From positions 1 to 34,033 of the forward strand of contig CADAYJ010000007.1 of the NCBI GenBank assembly GCA_902792115.1: a DNA stretch of 34,033 nucleotides. The letters run 5' to 3'. The stretch is from an uncultured Ruminococcus sp. GTDB lineage: Bacteria; Bacillota; Clostridia; Oscillospirales; Acutalibacteraceae. The notes beneath the pieces were generated by a model that was given only the letters and a program-made list of their open reading frames with translations, was not told the origin of the DNA and did not search any database. This document shows positions 16,756 to 23,608 of the stretch, one piece after another (position 1 is the stretch's first letter; every line of letters begins with the position of its first letter). The position numbers were made by a program, and so were the translations under genes.

Positions 16756-16761
16756 TTAGTT

Positions 16762-16790
16762 ATTATAGCACATGAAACGCGGTTTGTCAA
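16762..16790 (-). promoter_or_regulatory. Perfect sigma-A promoter for the tRNA unit
   Basis: Minus strand: TTGACA (16785-16790), exactly 17 bp, TATAAT (16762-16767). Both hexamers match the consensus fully, as expected for a stable-RNA promoter. Confidence 0.93.
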
Positions 16791-16804
16791 CAGGTTTGAA
16801 AAAA

Positions 16805-16906
16805 TTAGTTTGCAATGATCCCGACGAGGATCGAGCCGAAGAGCAGGAAGGCGCAAACGCCTGCGACTATGCGGACAAACATCTTTTTCTTTGCTTCGTA
16901 ACTCAT
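16805..16906 (-). CDS. 33-residue single-pass membrane peptide
   Basis: A small gene. ATG at 16904-16906 has a textbook AAGGAGG with 7-bp spacing; the stop TAA is at 16805. The peptide has a basic start (MSYEAKKKMFVR) followed by one hydrophobic helix (about residues 13-31, 'IVAGVCAFLLFGSILVGII') and ends in Ala-Asn. The layout resembles short Firmicutes membrane peptides such as DUF4044 or Prli42-type, but I cannot assign it to either. It lies 36 bp after the beta-helix gene on the same strand and just before the tRNA promoter, so it may be co-transcribed with the former. The ribosome site, hydrophobicity and lack of overlap with other genes support it being real. Confidence 0.72.
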   Translation of the reverse strand: MSYEAKKKMFVRIVAGVCAFLLFGSILVGIIAN

Positions 16907-16942
16907 ATATATTCCTCCTTCCGGGTTAATATGACATGATTA

Positions 16943-17623
16943 TCAGAGCGCTCTGAAATCCTTGGCGCAGACCTCGCCGCGGCTCTTGTAGATGCTGTTT
17001 TCGGCGACGTAGCCTCTGACCATCGAGAGCGGATAGACGTTCGTGTTCCTTCCGACGACGGTGCCGGGGTTGAGAACGCTGTTGCAGCCCACCTCCGTGT
17101 TGTCTCCGATGATCGCGCCGAACTTCTTTCTGTTCGTTGCGAGCTTCTCGCCCCCGATCATAACGGTGACGGCCGACTTGTCCGACTTGAGATTCGACGT
17201 GATAACGCCGGCGCCTGTGTGCGATTTGTAGCCGAGGATCGAATCTCCGATGTAGTTGTAATGCGGACACTGAACGCCGTCGAAGAGAATGGAGCCTTTA
17301 AGCTCGGTAGAGTTGCCGACGACGCAGCCCTTTCCGACGAGCGCCGTGCCGCGAATGAACGCACAGTGGCGCACCTCCGTACCCTCGCCGATGATGAGCG
17401 GACCGTGGAGATACGCCGTCGGTGCGACGACGGCCGTCTTGTGGATCCAGATATCCTCCTCCGGGTGATCGTACTCATCGGCAGGAAGCGTTTTTCCAAG
17501 CTCGAGGATAAAGTCCGAAAGGCGCTCAAACGCCTCCCACGGGTATGTCAATGATTCAAAAAGAGGCTTTGCGAGCGTCTTGTCGAAGTCGAGAAGATTT
17601 TTTGCGATCAGCTTTTCCTTCAT
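16943..17623 (-). CDS. Left-handed beta-helix (LpxA/GlmU-like) acyl- or nucleotidyltransferase family protein
   Basis: A 226-residue protein. An N-terminal helical segment (1-55) is followed by hexapeptide-type repeats over about residues 58-210 (for example 'APTAYLHGPLIIGEGTEV', 'GKGCVVGNS', 'IGDNTEVGCNSVLNPGTVVG'), the hallmark of the left-handed beta-helix. Similar Clostridial proteins are annotated as UDP-N-acetylglucosamine pyrophosphorylase-related; the GlmU pyrophosphorylase domain is absent here, so a sugar-acyltransferase-like or unassigned role is more cautious. ATG 17621-17623 has GGGAG 8 bases upstream. Its 5' region contains two inverted repeats (17672-17706 and 17738-17770). The substrate cannot be told from sequence. 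Confidence 0.85.
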   Translation of the reverse strand: MKEKLIAKNLLDFDKTLAKPLFESLTYPWEAFERLSDFILELGKTLPADEYDHPEEDIWIHKTAVVAPTAYLHGPLIIGEGTEVRHCAFIRGTALVGKGCVVGNSTELKGSILFDGVQCPHYNYIGDSILGYKSHTGAGVITSNLKSDKSAVTVMIGGEKLATNRKKFGAIIGDNTEVGCNSVLNPGTVVGRNTNVYPLSMVRGYVAENSIYKSRGEVCAKDFRAL

Positions 17624-17671
17624 GTTTTTTCTCCCTGTTTCAAATAATTGTCAACTGTTGATACTCATTTT

Positions 17672-17706
17672 AAGGGCGTTTTCAGGCGTATCCCGCCTGC
17701 GCCCTT
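17672..17706. promoter_or_regulatory. Long bulged hairpin upstream of the beta-helix gene
   Basis: AAGGGCG (17672-17678), TTTT bulge, CAGGCG (17683-17688), 5-nt loop, CGCCTG (17694-17699), CGCCCTT (17700-17706): 13 base pairs with one bulge. Neither strand has a T-run after it, so it is not a simple terminator. It would sit in the 5' leader of the gene starting at 17623. Confidence 0.55.
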
Positions 17707-17737
17707 CGGAAAATACAGAATAATCAATTTTACAAAC

Positions 17738-17770
17738 TGCGGAGAGTGCATTTCAAAGCATTGCTCCGCA
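17738..17770 (-). terminator. Possible weak terminator after the transglutaminase gene
   Basis: Inverted repeat TGCGGAG / CTCCGCA (7 bp) with partial inner pairing TGC/GCA, 50 bp after the stop at 17821. On the minus strand it is followed by GTTTGTAAAATTG, a poor T-run. Confidence 0.4.
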
Positions 17771-17820
17771 CATACAATTATAATTCTTTTTTCCGGCAAT
17801 TGCAATGCGTAATAATACAA

Positions 17821-20526
17821 TTAATCAATAAACAGAACGTATTTTATTATGAATTTTTTCCACCCGGGCTGAGGCTTCGTAAGCTCTGCCGACAGCCTTG
17901 AGAGGAATTCTCTCATTCTCTCGCATTCATCGCGTTCGGGGGGCTTCCTTCCGAAGCGCGCGGAAAGCGCGGTGCGCGTGAACAGGCGCAGCTTTTTAGC
18001 GTCTATTCCGGGGATCTGCCTAGCGGCACGCGAAGCGAACGCCTCGTCTCCCTCGCCGCGCTGCTTTTTGATGCCTGTCAGTCTCATGAGGCGAAGCGCG
18101 AAGAAGTACATCGCGAGAGCAGCCTTCTTCGTGTCGCCGCGCGTAAAGCGCATAAGGCGGATACGCTTCACGGCGAACCGCAGCGCGAGATAAGCCGCCG
18201 CGATCAGCGCAAGGAGCAGCAATACTTTCAGCGCGCCGAGCAGGAATTTCACAAGCCTTGACGGCGTCTTCGGCTGTACTGAGCTGCCGGGCGTCTCCTC
18301 GGGCGGAGTCGGCTCGGGCTGCTGTGTGACCTCCGAATCGGTCTCCGTTTCGGTATCGGTCTGCTCGGAGTCGGTGTCTGTCTGCGAATCGGTATCGGTG
18401 TCAGACTGATCGGAGTCCGTCTCGGCGGAATCGGAGTCTGTCTCGTCGGGCTTGTTTTCCTCCGGCTTCATGCCGTCCGAATATCCCGGAGTAAATTCAA
18501 CGGCGCGCCAGCCCTGCGTCGGCACGTACACCTCCGCCCATGCGTGACCGTTGCTGTCCGGTATCCCGGTAAAATCGTCCTTTGCAAAGGCGAGATCCTC
18601 CCCCGTTACGATATAACCCTCGCAGTAGCGCGCCGGGATACCTGCGCGGCGAAGCATCAGAACGGCTGCCGTGGCGAAATGGACGCAGTAGCCCTTGCGG
18701 TTCTCGTTGAGAAAGTACTCCGTAAAATCGCGGCGCGCCGGAGTTTTTCCCGGCTCGAGCGTATACTCGGCGCTTTCGGCGAGGAAGCTCCTGATATAGT
18801 CCTGAGTGCTTCTGTAATAGCTGTCAAAGTCGAACCCCCATGTCGGACCGCTATCCGACGCGGACTCGGTGTAAAAGCCGCGGACGGTCTCGTCAAAGTC
18901 CTCCGGCAGCCACTCCTCCATATTCTTCGGGCAGGAGAGATAATTTTCCGCAGCAAAGCGGCGGTACAGCGTTTCGTTGTCCTCACCCGTATCGTCTTCC
19001 CCTTCGTCGAAAAAGCTCGACGCCGCCTCGGAGTAATCAACGAACACGCCGTTATGCAGCATCTCGTACAGCGCCTCACCCGGTTCGCCGCGAGCCGGCT
19101 CGCCGAGGCATATGACCTGATGATTGAGGCTTAATACTTTCATTATCGTCTGGCTGTATGAAGACTCGCCTCCGAAGCGGTCAAACTTGAAGCAGCCGTC
19201 GTATTTGCAGCTTGCCTTCGATGTGACGTCGCCCGAAAGCGACGGGACAGTCCTGTAATCAGTGAGACAGTATTTGTGGTTGATTCCCCTGTTCTTGATC
19301 GTGACGGCGATGCCTTCGTCCGAATTTTGACTCTGCACGAACTGCGGATAGTAGCCCTCCTCGGCAAAGGTGTCCCAGAAATCGTAGGAACGCAGCGTTC
19401 TCCCGGAGAGCTGTTCCCATCGCCTGCCGGTATACTGCACCGACGAAAATGAGCGCAGGTAGATAGGGTTCGACGTTTTCGCCTTGATCTCAAACATCGT
19501 TTTGCCTGTATACTCCAGATCTCCGAGGCTTGAGAGACGTCCGTTGTTCAGATTGTTCGACGTTCCGATCCCAAGCTCGTCGAAGAATGTGCCGGAGACG
19601 ATGCTCTCCGCCGTATACATGATGTCCTTCCCCAGCTCCTCGGCAGCCGCGCCGCGCTCGAACCTTGTGAGATCGGAGGACGCATTCAGAACGGAAAATA
19701 TAACGACGGAGCACACGATAAAGATCATCGACTGCTCAAACGCCGCGAAAGACGAGTATTTCCCGGCGATCTTCAGAGTGTTTCCGAAGGAGGCGACGGC
19801 ATTTTTTACAGACGAGCGGCGATACCCCTGCACGCGGACGGCGTACATCACAAGGCAGACGACGCTCAGAACGACGAGAGTGCTCTCGCTGTCGAAGCAG
19901 TTGAGAACGAGCGGAACCGACACGCTGCCGAGCGTAAGAGCGGCGAACCAGAACGCGCTGCACCGCCGGACTCCGATGTACGCGAGAATGAATGCTGCCG
20001 CAAAGGCTGCCGCATAGAGGAAGTAAAAAAGCTCCTTCTCAGCGCTCACCTCCGGCATATCGAAGTACGTGAGATAATACTGCTTCGGCACCTTGCCCTG
20101 CGTTCGCAGGACGGCGTACAGCAGCTTGTTCGCGGCGCGCACAAAACCGTTCATCACGAGGCGGTAGCTCCGCCCCAAGAAGAGAACGTACACTGCGACA
20201 AGCGCGGAGATCGCCTTTGCGCTGTGCCGATACAGCGCGTTTGCGGCGCAGATGAGCGCGCTGCCCGCGACCGCGAGCGTGTAAAAAAGGCGCACCTCGC
20301 CCTTCCCGAATCTGTAAAAGTCCGGCTCCGCCGAGAACGGGGCGAAGAAAAGAAAGCCCTCCGCGAAGATCCTCAAGATCGCGGCGACGGAGACCGTCAC
20401 GAGCACACACGAGAGTATGCTCATCGGCAGCCGCGTATCAATGCTCGATTTTATCCCTATAACGCTCGTCGGAGTCAATGTGCTCGGAGAGCGCCTTTGT
20501 TTTTCTTTCAGCTTTATCCTTGCCAA
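17821..20526 (-). CDS. TgpA-like membrane transglutaminase-family protein
   Basis: A 901-residue protein. Several N-terminal transmembrane helices (within about residues 30-290) precede an extracytoplasmic part with a transglutaminase-like domain: Cys614 in 'KGYCVHFATAAVLMLR', His661 in 'NGHAWAEVYVP', and Glu677 in 'GWRAVEFTPGY', 16 residues after the His where Asp is more usual. A 60-residue Asp/Thr/Ser/Glu linker (about 689-750) leads to another transmembrane helix (about 760-785) and a cytoplasmic tail. This is the third gene of the widespread MoxR-DUF58-transglutaminase operon, whose exact substrate is unknown. The TTG at 20524-20526 is preferred, with AAGGTG 6 bases upstream overlapping the DUF58 gene stop; a GTG at 20562 would overlap that gene and has no ribosome site. 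Confidence 0.9.
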   Translation of the reverse strand: MARIKLKEKQRRSPSTLTPTSVIGIKSSIDTRLPMSILSCVLVTVSVAAILRIFAEGFLFFAPFSAEPDFYRFGKGEVRLFYTLAVAGSALICAANALYRHSAKAISALVAVYVLFLGRSYRLVMNGFVRAANKLLYAVLRTQGKVPKQYYLTYFDMPEVSAEKELFYFLYAAAFAAAFILAYIGVRRCSAFWFAALTLGSVSVPLVLNCFDSESTLVVLSVVCLVMYAVRVQGYRRSSVKNAVASFGNTLKIAGKYSSFAAFEQSMIFIVCSVVIFSVLNASSDLTRFERGAAAEELGKDIMYTAESIVSGTFFDELGIGTSNNLNNGRLSSLGDLEYTGKTMFEIKAKTSNPIYLRSFSSVQYTGRRWEQLSGRTLRSYDFWDTFAEEGYYPQFVQSQNSDEGIAVTIKNRGINHKYCLTDYRTVPSLSGDVTSKASCKYDGCFKFDRFGGESSYSQTIMKVLSLNHQVICLGEPARGEPGEALYEMLHNGVFVDYSEAASSFFDEGEDDTGEDNETLYRRFAAENYLSCPKNMEEWLPEDFDETVRGFYTESASDSGPTWGFDFDSYYRSTQDYIRSFLAESAEYTLEPGKTPARRDFTEYFLNENRKGYCVHFATAAVLMLRRAGIPARYCEGYIVTGEDLAFAKDDFTGIPDSNGHAWAEVYVPTQGWRAVEFTPGYSDGMKPEENKPDETDSDSAETDSDQSDTDTDSQTDTDSEQTDTETETDSEVTQQPEPTPPEETPGSSVQPKTPSRLVKFLLGALKVLLLLALIAAAYLALRFAVKRIRLMRFTRGDTKKAALAMYFFALRLMRLTGIKKQRGEGDEAFASRAARQIPGIDAKKLRLFTRTALSARFGRKPPERDECERMREFLSRLSAELTKPQPGWKKFIIKYVLFID

Positions 20527-20536
20527 TACGATCACC

Positions 20537-21628
20537 TTAAACCGTCGTTTCAGCCGGCGCACAGTCGATCACGACAAGCTCCTCGCGGCTCGAGGGCGGA
20601 TCGCTGCCCGGCACGGACGAATCGAACAGATAATAAGCCGCCTCGCCGGACGACTCGGAAATAAACGTGTGGAACGTGTAGAGCGGCTCCTCGGAGAGCT
20701 TCTCCGAAAGGAACGCTTTGAGCGCGGCGGCGATATCTCCGTATTCCGCGACGGGAAACGAGAGCATTTGCCGCCCCGAGGGCGAATAGAAGCGGACGTC
20801 GAAAAGCTGCTCCGCTTCAAGAAGGCTCGAAGCGAGGCAGACGAATGTGCCGAGCACGCGGTCGGCGCGCTCCTTCACCTGATGAATGGAGCCGTCCGGC
20901 GCGAGCGACGTTTCGAGCAGCACAGCGCAGCGCTCCTCGATCGGGAAGCTGAATTCCTTGACCATGAGCGAATCGAGCTTGGAGCTTAACCGCCAGTGGA
21001 CGTTCCTCACGTCGTCGCCGTCTCTGTATTCGCGCACCTCGAAGACCTGCGAGCGGTCGTCGCCCCTGCGGACGTCGGAGTACCTGTCGGTATCGGCGAC
21101 AACGGAGCTGCATATGCGGTATTCGCGCGCATCTCCGGTGTACGCCGGCGTTATGAGAATGCCCGACGACGAGCTGCGCTTTTTCGCCGGGAACGATATG
21201 ACGCCGAATGCGTCGCAGACGCGGATACGCTTTGCCTCCGCCTCAACAAACGCCGCATAAGGCGCGCTAAGCGGAAGGAAGACCTCTTTTTTCTCGAAGC
21301 TCGCCGCCGAAACTCTGATACGCCGCCGTATCACGCCGCTCTCCGCCGCATCCCGGAAAAAGGCGTCAAAAAGCACGACGGGTGCAGGAATAGCCGACTT
21401 GTTCTCAACGCAGACGCAGAATTCGACCTCCCTCTTTTCAAGGTCGGCAGGCGACGTTTTTACAGTCACCTCGACGCTGCGCGACGCGATGCAGGCGCAG
21501 ACGGCTCCGACCGCTGTAAAGCCGAGCAGAAGGCAGATCGCCGCAAACGGAACGTATGAGCTGCAATAAAGGTAAAACAGCAGCAAGCCGAGCAGGACGA
21601 GCAAATATATGACTCTGTTTTTCAGCAT
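20537..21628 (-). CDS. DUF58 domain protein (MoxR-associated)
   Basis: A 363-residue protein. Two N-terminal membrane helices (about residues 6-45) precede a beta-rich region and the DUF58 core (about 195-240) with 'EVREYRDGDDVRNVHWRLSS' and 'SLMVKEF', the diagnostic part of the family. DUF58 proteins have a von Willebrand A-like fold and accompany MoxR ATPases, probably as the ATPase client or adaptor. ATG 21626-21628 has GAGG 7 bases upstream, inside the moxR 3' end, and starts 3 bp after the moxR stop, so translation is likely coupled. The gene after it is the transglutaminase. Confidence 0.95.
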   Translation of the reverse strand: MLKNRVIYLLVLLGLLLFYLYCSSYVPFAAICLLLGFTAVGAVCACIASRSVEVTVKTSPADLEKREVEFCVCVENKSAIPAPVVLFDAFFRDAAESGVIRRRIRVSAASFEKKEVFLPLSAPYAAFVEAEAKRIRVCDAFGVISFPAKKRSSSSGILITPAYTGDAREYRICSSVVADTDRYSDVRRGDDRSQVFEVREYRDGDDVRNVHWRLSSKLDSLMVKEFSFPIEERCAVLLETSLAPDGSIHQVKERADRVLGTFVCLASSLLEAEQLFDVRFYSPSGRQMLSFPVAEYGDIAAALKAFLSEKLSEEPLYTFHTFISESSGEAAYYLFDSSVPGSDPPSSREELVVIDCAPAETTV

Positions 21629-21631
21629 TTG

Positions 21632-22564
21632 TCAACCTCTCACGGAAGGCTCCGGCACAGTGCGCAGGATATCCTCGAGCGCGTTTACGGCGGAGACGTC
21701 GGCGATCTTCGCCTGCGGACTCATGATTATGCGGTGAGCGCAGACGTCTGTGAATACGCGGCTGATATCCTCCGGGATAACGTAGTCGCGCTTGTGGAGA
21801 AACGCGCTTGCGGCTGCCATGTTCGATACGGCGAGCGAGCCGCGCGGGCTTACGCCGAGGGCGATCATCTTGTTCTCGCGCGTCGCCTTGACGAGCCGTG
21901 CGATGTACTCGAATATCTCGTCGCTGCGGTACACGCTCTCGACGCTCTTCTTCATCTCGGTTATGTCGAACGCCGTGGCGACAGCCTCGACGCACGAGAG
22001 CGGATTGACGCTCTGGCGATCCCTGAGAAGGGTGATCTCGCTTTCGAGGTTCGGGTATCCCATCGTGAGGCGGACGGTGAAGCGATCCATCTGAGACTCC
22101 GGAAGCGGCAGCGCGCCTGCCGTTCCGACGTGGTTCTGCGTCGCAATGACCATATGCGGAGTCGGGCAGGCGTGAGTCACGCCGTCAACGGTGACGGAAT
22201 GCTCCTCCATCAGCTCGAGAAGCGCCGACTGCGTTTTGCTCGATGTTCTGTTGATCTCGTCGGCGAGAAGGAGGTTGCAAAGCCCGGCACCCTCCTTGTA
22301 TTCAAATTCGCCGGTCGCCTTGTTGTACATCGAAAAGCCCGTGATATCCGAGGGCATAACGTCCGGCGTAAACTGCACGCGGCGGCAATCGAGCTGCATC
22401 GCCTTTGAAAACGCGAGAGCCATTGTCGTTTTGCCGACGCCGGGGATATCCTCGATCAGGATATTGCCTCCTGCAAGAATTACCTCCATGACCTTTACGA
22501 GCACGTCGTCCTTGCCGACGACCGCCTTTTTGACTTCCTTTATGATTTTGACTGCCTGCTTCAT
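21632..22564 (-). CDS. MoxR-family AAA+ ATPase
   Basis: A 310-residue AAA+ ATPase of the MoxR type, thought to act as a chaperone that assembles or activates partner proteins. Walker A is 'EDIPGVGKTTMA' (about residues 38-49), Walker B is 'LLLADEINRTSSKTQSALLEL' minus its ends (about 100-118), and sensor 1 is 'VIATQNH'; 'PLPESQMDRF' is the family signature. ATG 22562-22564 is preferred over a TTG one codon upstream because AGGGTGG then has workable spacing. It is first in an operon with the DUF58 and transglutaminase genes, read from an extended -10 promoter at 22647-22676. Confidence 0.96.
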   Translation of the reverse strand: MKQAVKIIKEVKKAVVGKDDVLVKVMEVILAGGNILIEDIPGVGKTTMALAFSKAMQLDCRRVQFTPDVMPSDITGFSMYNKATGEFEYKEGAGLCNLLLADEINRTSSKTQSALLELMEEHSVTVDGVTHACPTPHMVIATQNHVGTAGALPLPESQMDRFTVRLTMGYPNLESEITLLRDRQSVNPLSCVEAVATAFDITEMKKSVESVYRSDEIFEYIARLVKATRENKMIALGVSPRGSLAVSNMAAASAFLHKRDYVIPEDISRVFTDVCAHRIIMSPQAKIADVSAVNALEDILRTVPEPSVRG

Positions 22565-22646
22565 CAAACCACCCTGATTATATATAAAAAATATTATGCG
22601 TTCTTTCTCCGGACATACTTTCCGAGCGGCCGGAGCTATGTAGATT

Positions 22647-22676
22647 ATTATACCACCCGGCGCACCGTCTTTTCAA
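22647..22676 (-). promoter_or_regulatory. Extended -10 promoter for the moxR operon
   Basis: Minus strand: TTGAAA (22671-22676), 18 bp, TATAAT (22647-22652) with TG one base upstream of the -10. It leaves an untranslated leader of about 75 nt. Confidence 0.78.
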
Positions 22677-22766
22677 CAAGACGCGGAAAATATAAAACTA
22701 AGTTTACAAATTGTTATCTTTTAGAGCGCAGCTTATCGCAAAAAAGAGGTGCCATTTATTAACGAG

Positions 22767-22795
22767 TTGTAAATAATATGTAAACTATTTATGAA
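22767..22795 (+). promoter_or_regulatory. Possible promoter for the DUF4373 gene
   Basis: TTGTAA (22767-22772), 17 bp, TATGAA (22790-22795); each hexamer matches 4 of 6. The surrounding GTTTAC (about 22693) and GTAAAC (22780-22785) form an inverted pair that could be operator half-sites. Tentative. Confidence 0.35.
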
Positions 22796-22821
22796 ACTTG
22801 CATACTTTTATGCAAGTTTTT
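22794..22821 (+). terminator. Hairpin with T-run just upstream of the DUF4373 gene (terminator or attenuator)
   Basis: Perfect 11-bp stem AAACTTGCATA / TATGCAAGTTT with a CTTT loop, ending in a five-T run (22817-22821). It lies 52 bp before the TTG start at 22873 on the same strand. With no plus-strand gene upstream, it would attenuate the gene behind it or insulate it from stray transcription. Confidence 0.6.
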
Positions 22822-22872
22822 GCCGTTTTCGGGGCATAGGTGAAGAGATATTTTTCCAGAGGAGATGGTTTT

Positions 22873-23535
22873 TTGGCTCGACCGAAAAAAACAGGGCTGG
22901 ATTACTTTCCCCGGGACGTCGATATCTGGGACGACTGCAAGATCATGGATCTCGTGGATCATTACGGTCCGCGCGGCTTCTGTATCTACGACGTCATTCT
23001 CAGTGAGGTGTACAGAAACGGATATTTCCTCGAGATCAAGCCGGACAGACTCGCGATGATGATAATTCGCAAGGTCGGTGTCGCGTGGCTAAAGAACAAA
23101 AACTTTGTGCTGCAAGTGATCCATTACTGCGCGGAACTAGGACTTATAGATAATGCCCTCCTGTCGCGGAATGTGATCACCTCTGCTGGAATCCAGAAGC
23201 GCTACTGCGTCATAACTGCGAGGAACAAGGTTGACAAAAGCAAATACTGGCTGCTTGACGACGAAGCGGCTGCCCTTGCTGCGCCCGAAAATTTCGTTTC
23301 TGTTACAGAAACCCCGGTTTCTGCTGCAAAAACCCCCGTTTCTGCTGCAGAAATGCCCACAAAGGAAAGAAAAGAAAATAAAAATAAATTAAATAAAAGC
23401 TGCGGCGGCAGTGCCGCCCAAAGCAGGCGCTGCCGCGCGGAAGGAAGCGAATATTATAATTCAGGAAGGAGTTCGCTCGACGTCGATAGTCTGAGCAGAT
23501 TCGGACTGTTTTACGATCATGACGAGGATCCGTAG
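22873..23535 (+). CDS. DUF4373 (Lin1244/Lin1753-like) phage-type protein
   Basis: A 220-residue protein. The N-terminal domain (about residues 1-95) starts 'ARPKKTGLDYFPRDVDIWDD' and contains 'YGPRGFCIYDVILSEVYRNGYFL', matching DUF4373/Lin1244-Lin1753-type domains, which are common in phages and integrative elements, often near replication genes. The linker has repeats of the type VSVTETP-VSAAKTP-VSAAEMP followed by a Lys/Asn-rich stretch, as in phage replication-initiation proteins with this domain. The TTG at 22873-22875 is preferred: AGGAGA is 7 bases upstream and the family N-terminus begins right there. It is the only plus-strand gene between two minus-strand housekeeping blocks, with no integrase, terminase or other phage gene nearby. 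It may be a domesticated or stranded gene. Confidence 0.8.
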   Translation: MARPKKTGLDYFPRDVDIWDDCKIMDLVDHYGPRGFCIYDVILSEVYRNGYFLEIKPDRLAMMIIRKVGVAWLKNKNFVLQVIHYCAELGLIDNALLSRNVITSAGIQKRYCVITARNKVDKSKYWLLDDEAAALAAPENFVSVTETPVSAAKTPVSAAEMPTKERKENKNKLNKSCGGSAAQSRRCRAEGSEYYNSGRSSLDVDSLSRFGLFYDHDEDP

Positions 23536-23608
23536 TTCAGCTTTTCTCTTTGAAGCATTTGTGACCGAACCGGTATTAAAAGGATCTGTCTGTGCAGCAT
23601 TCATTACC

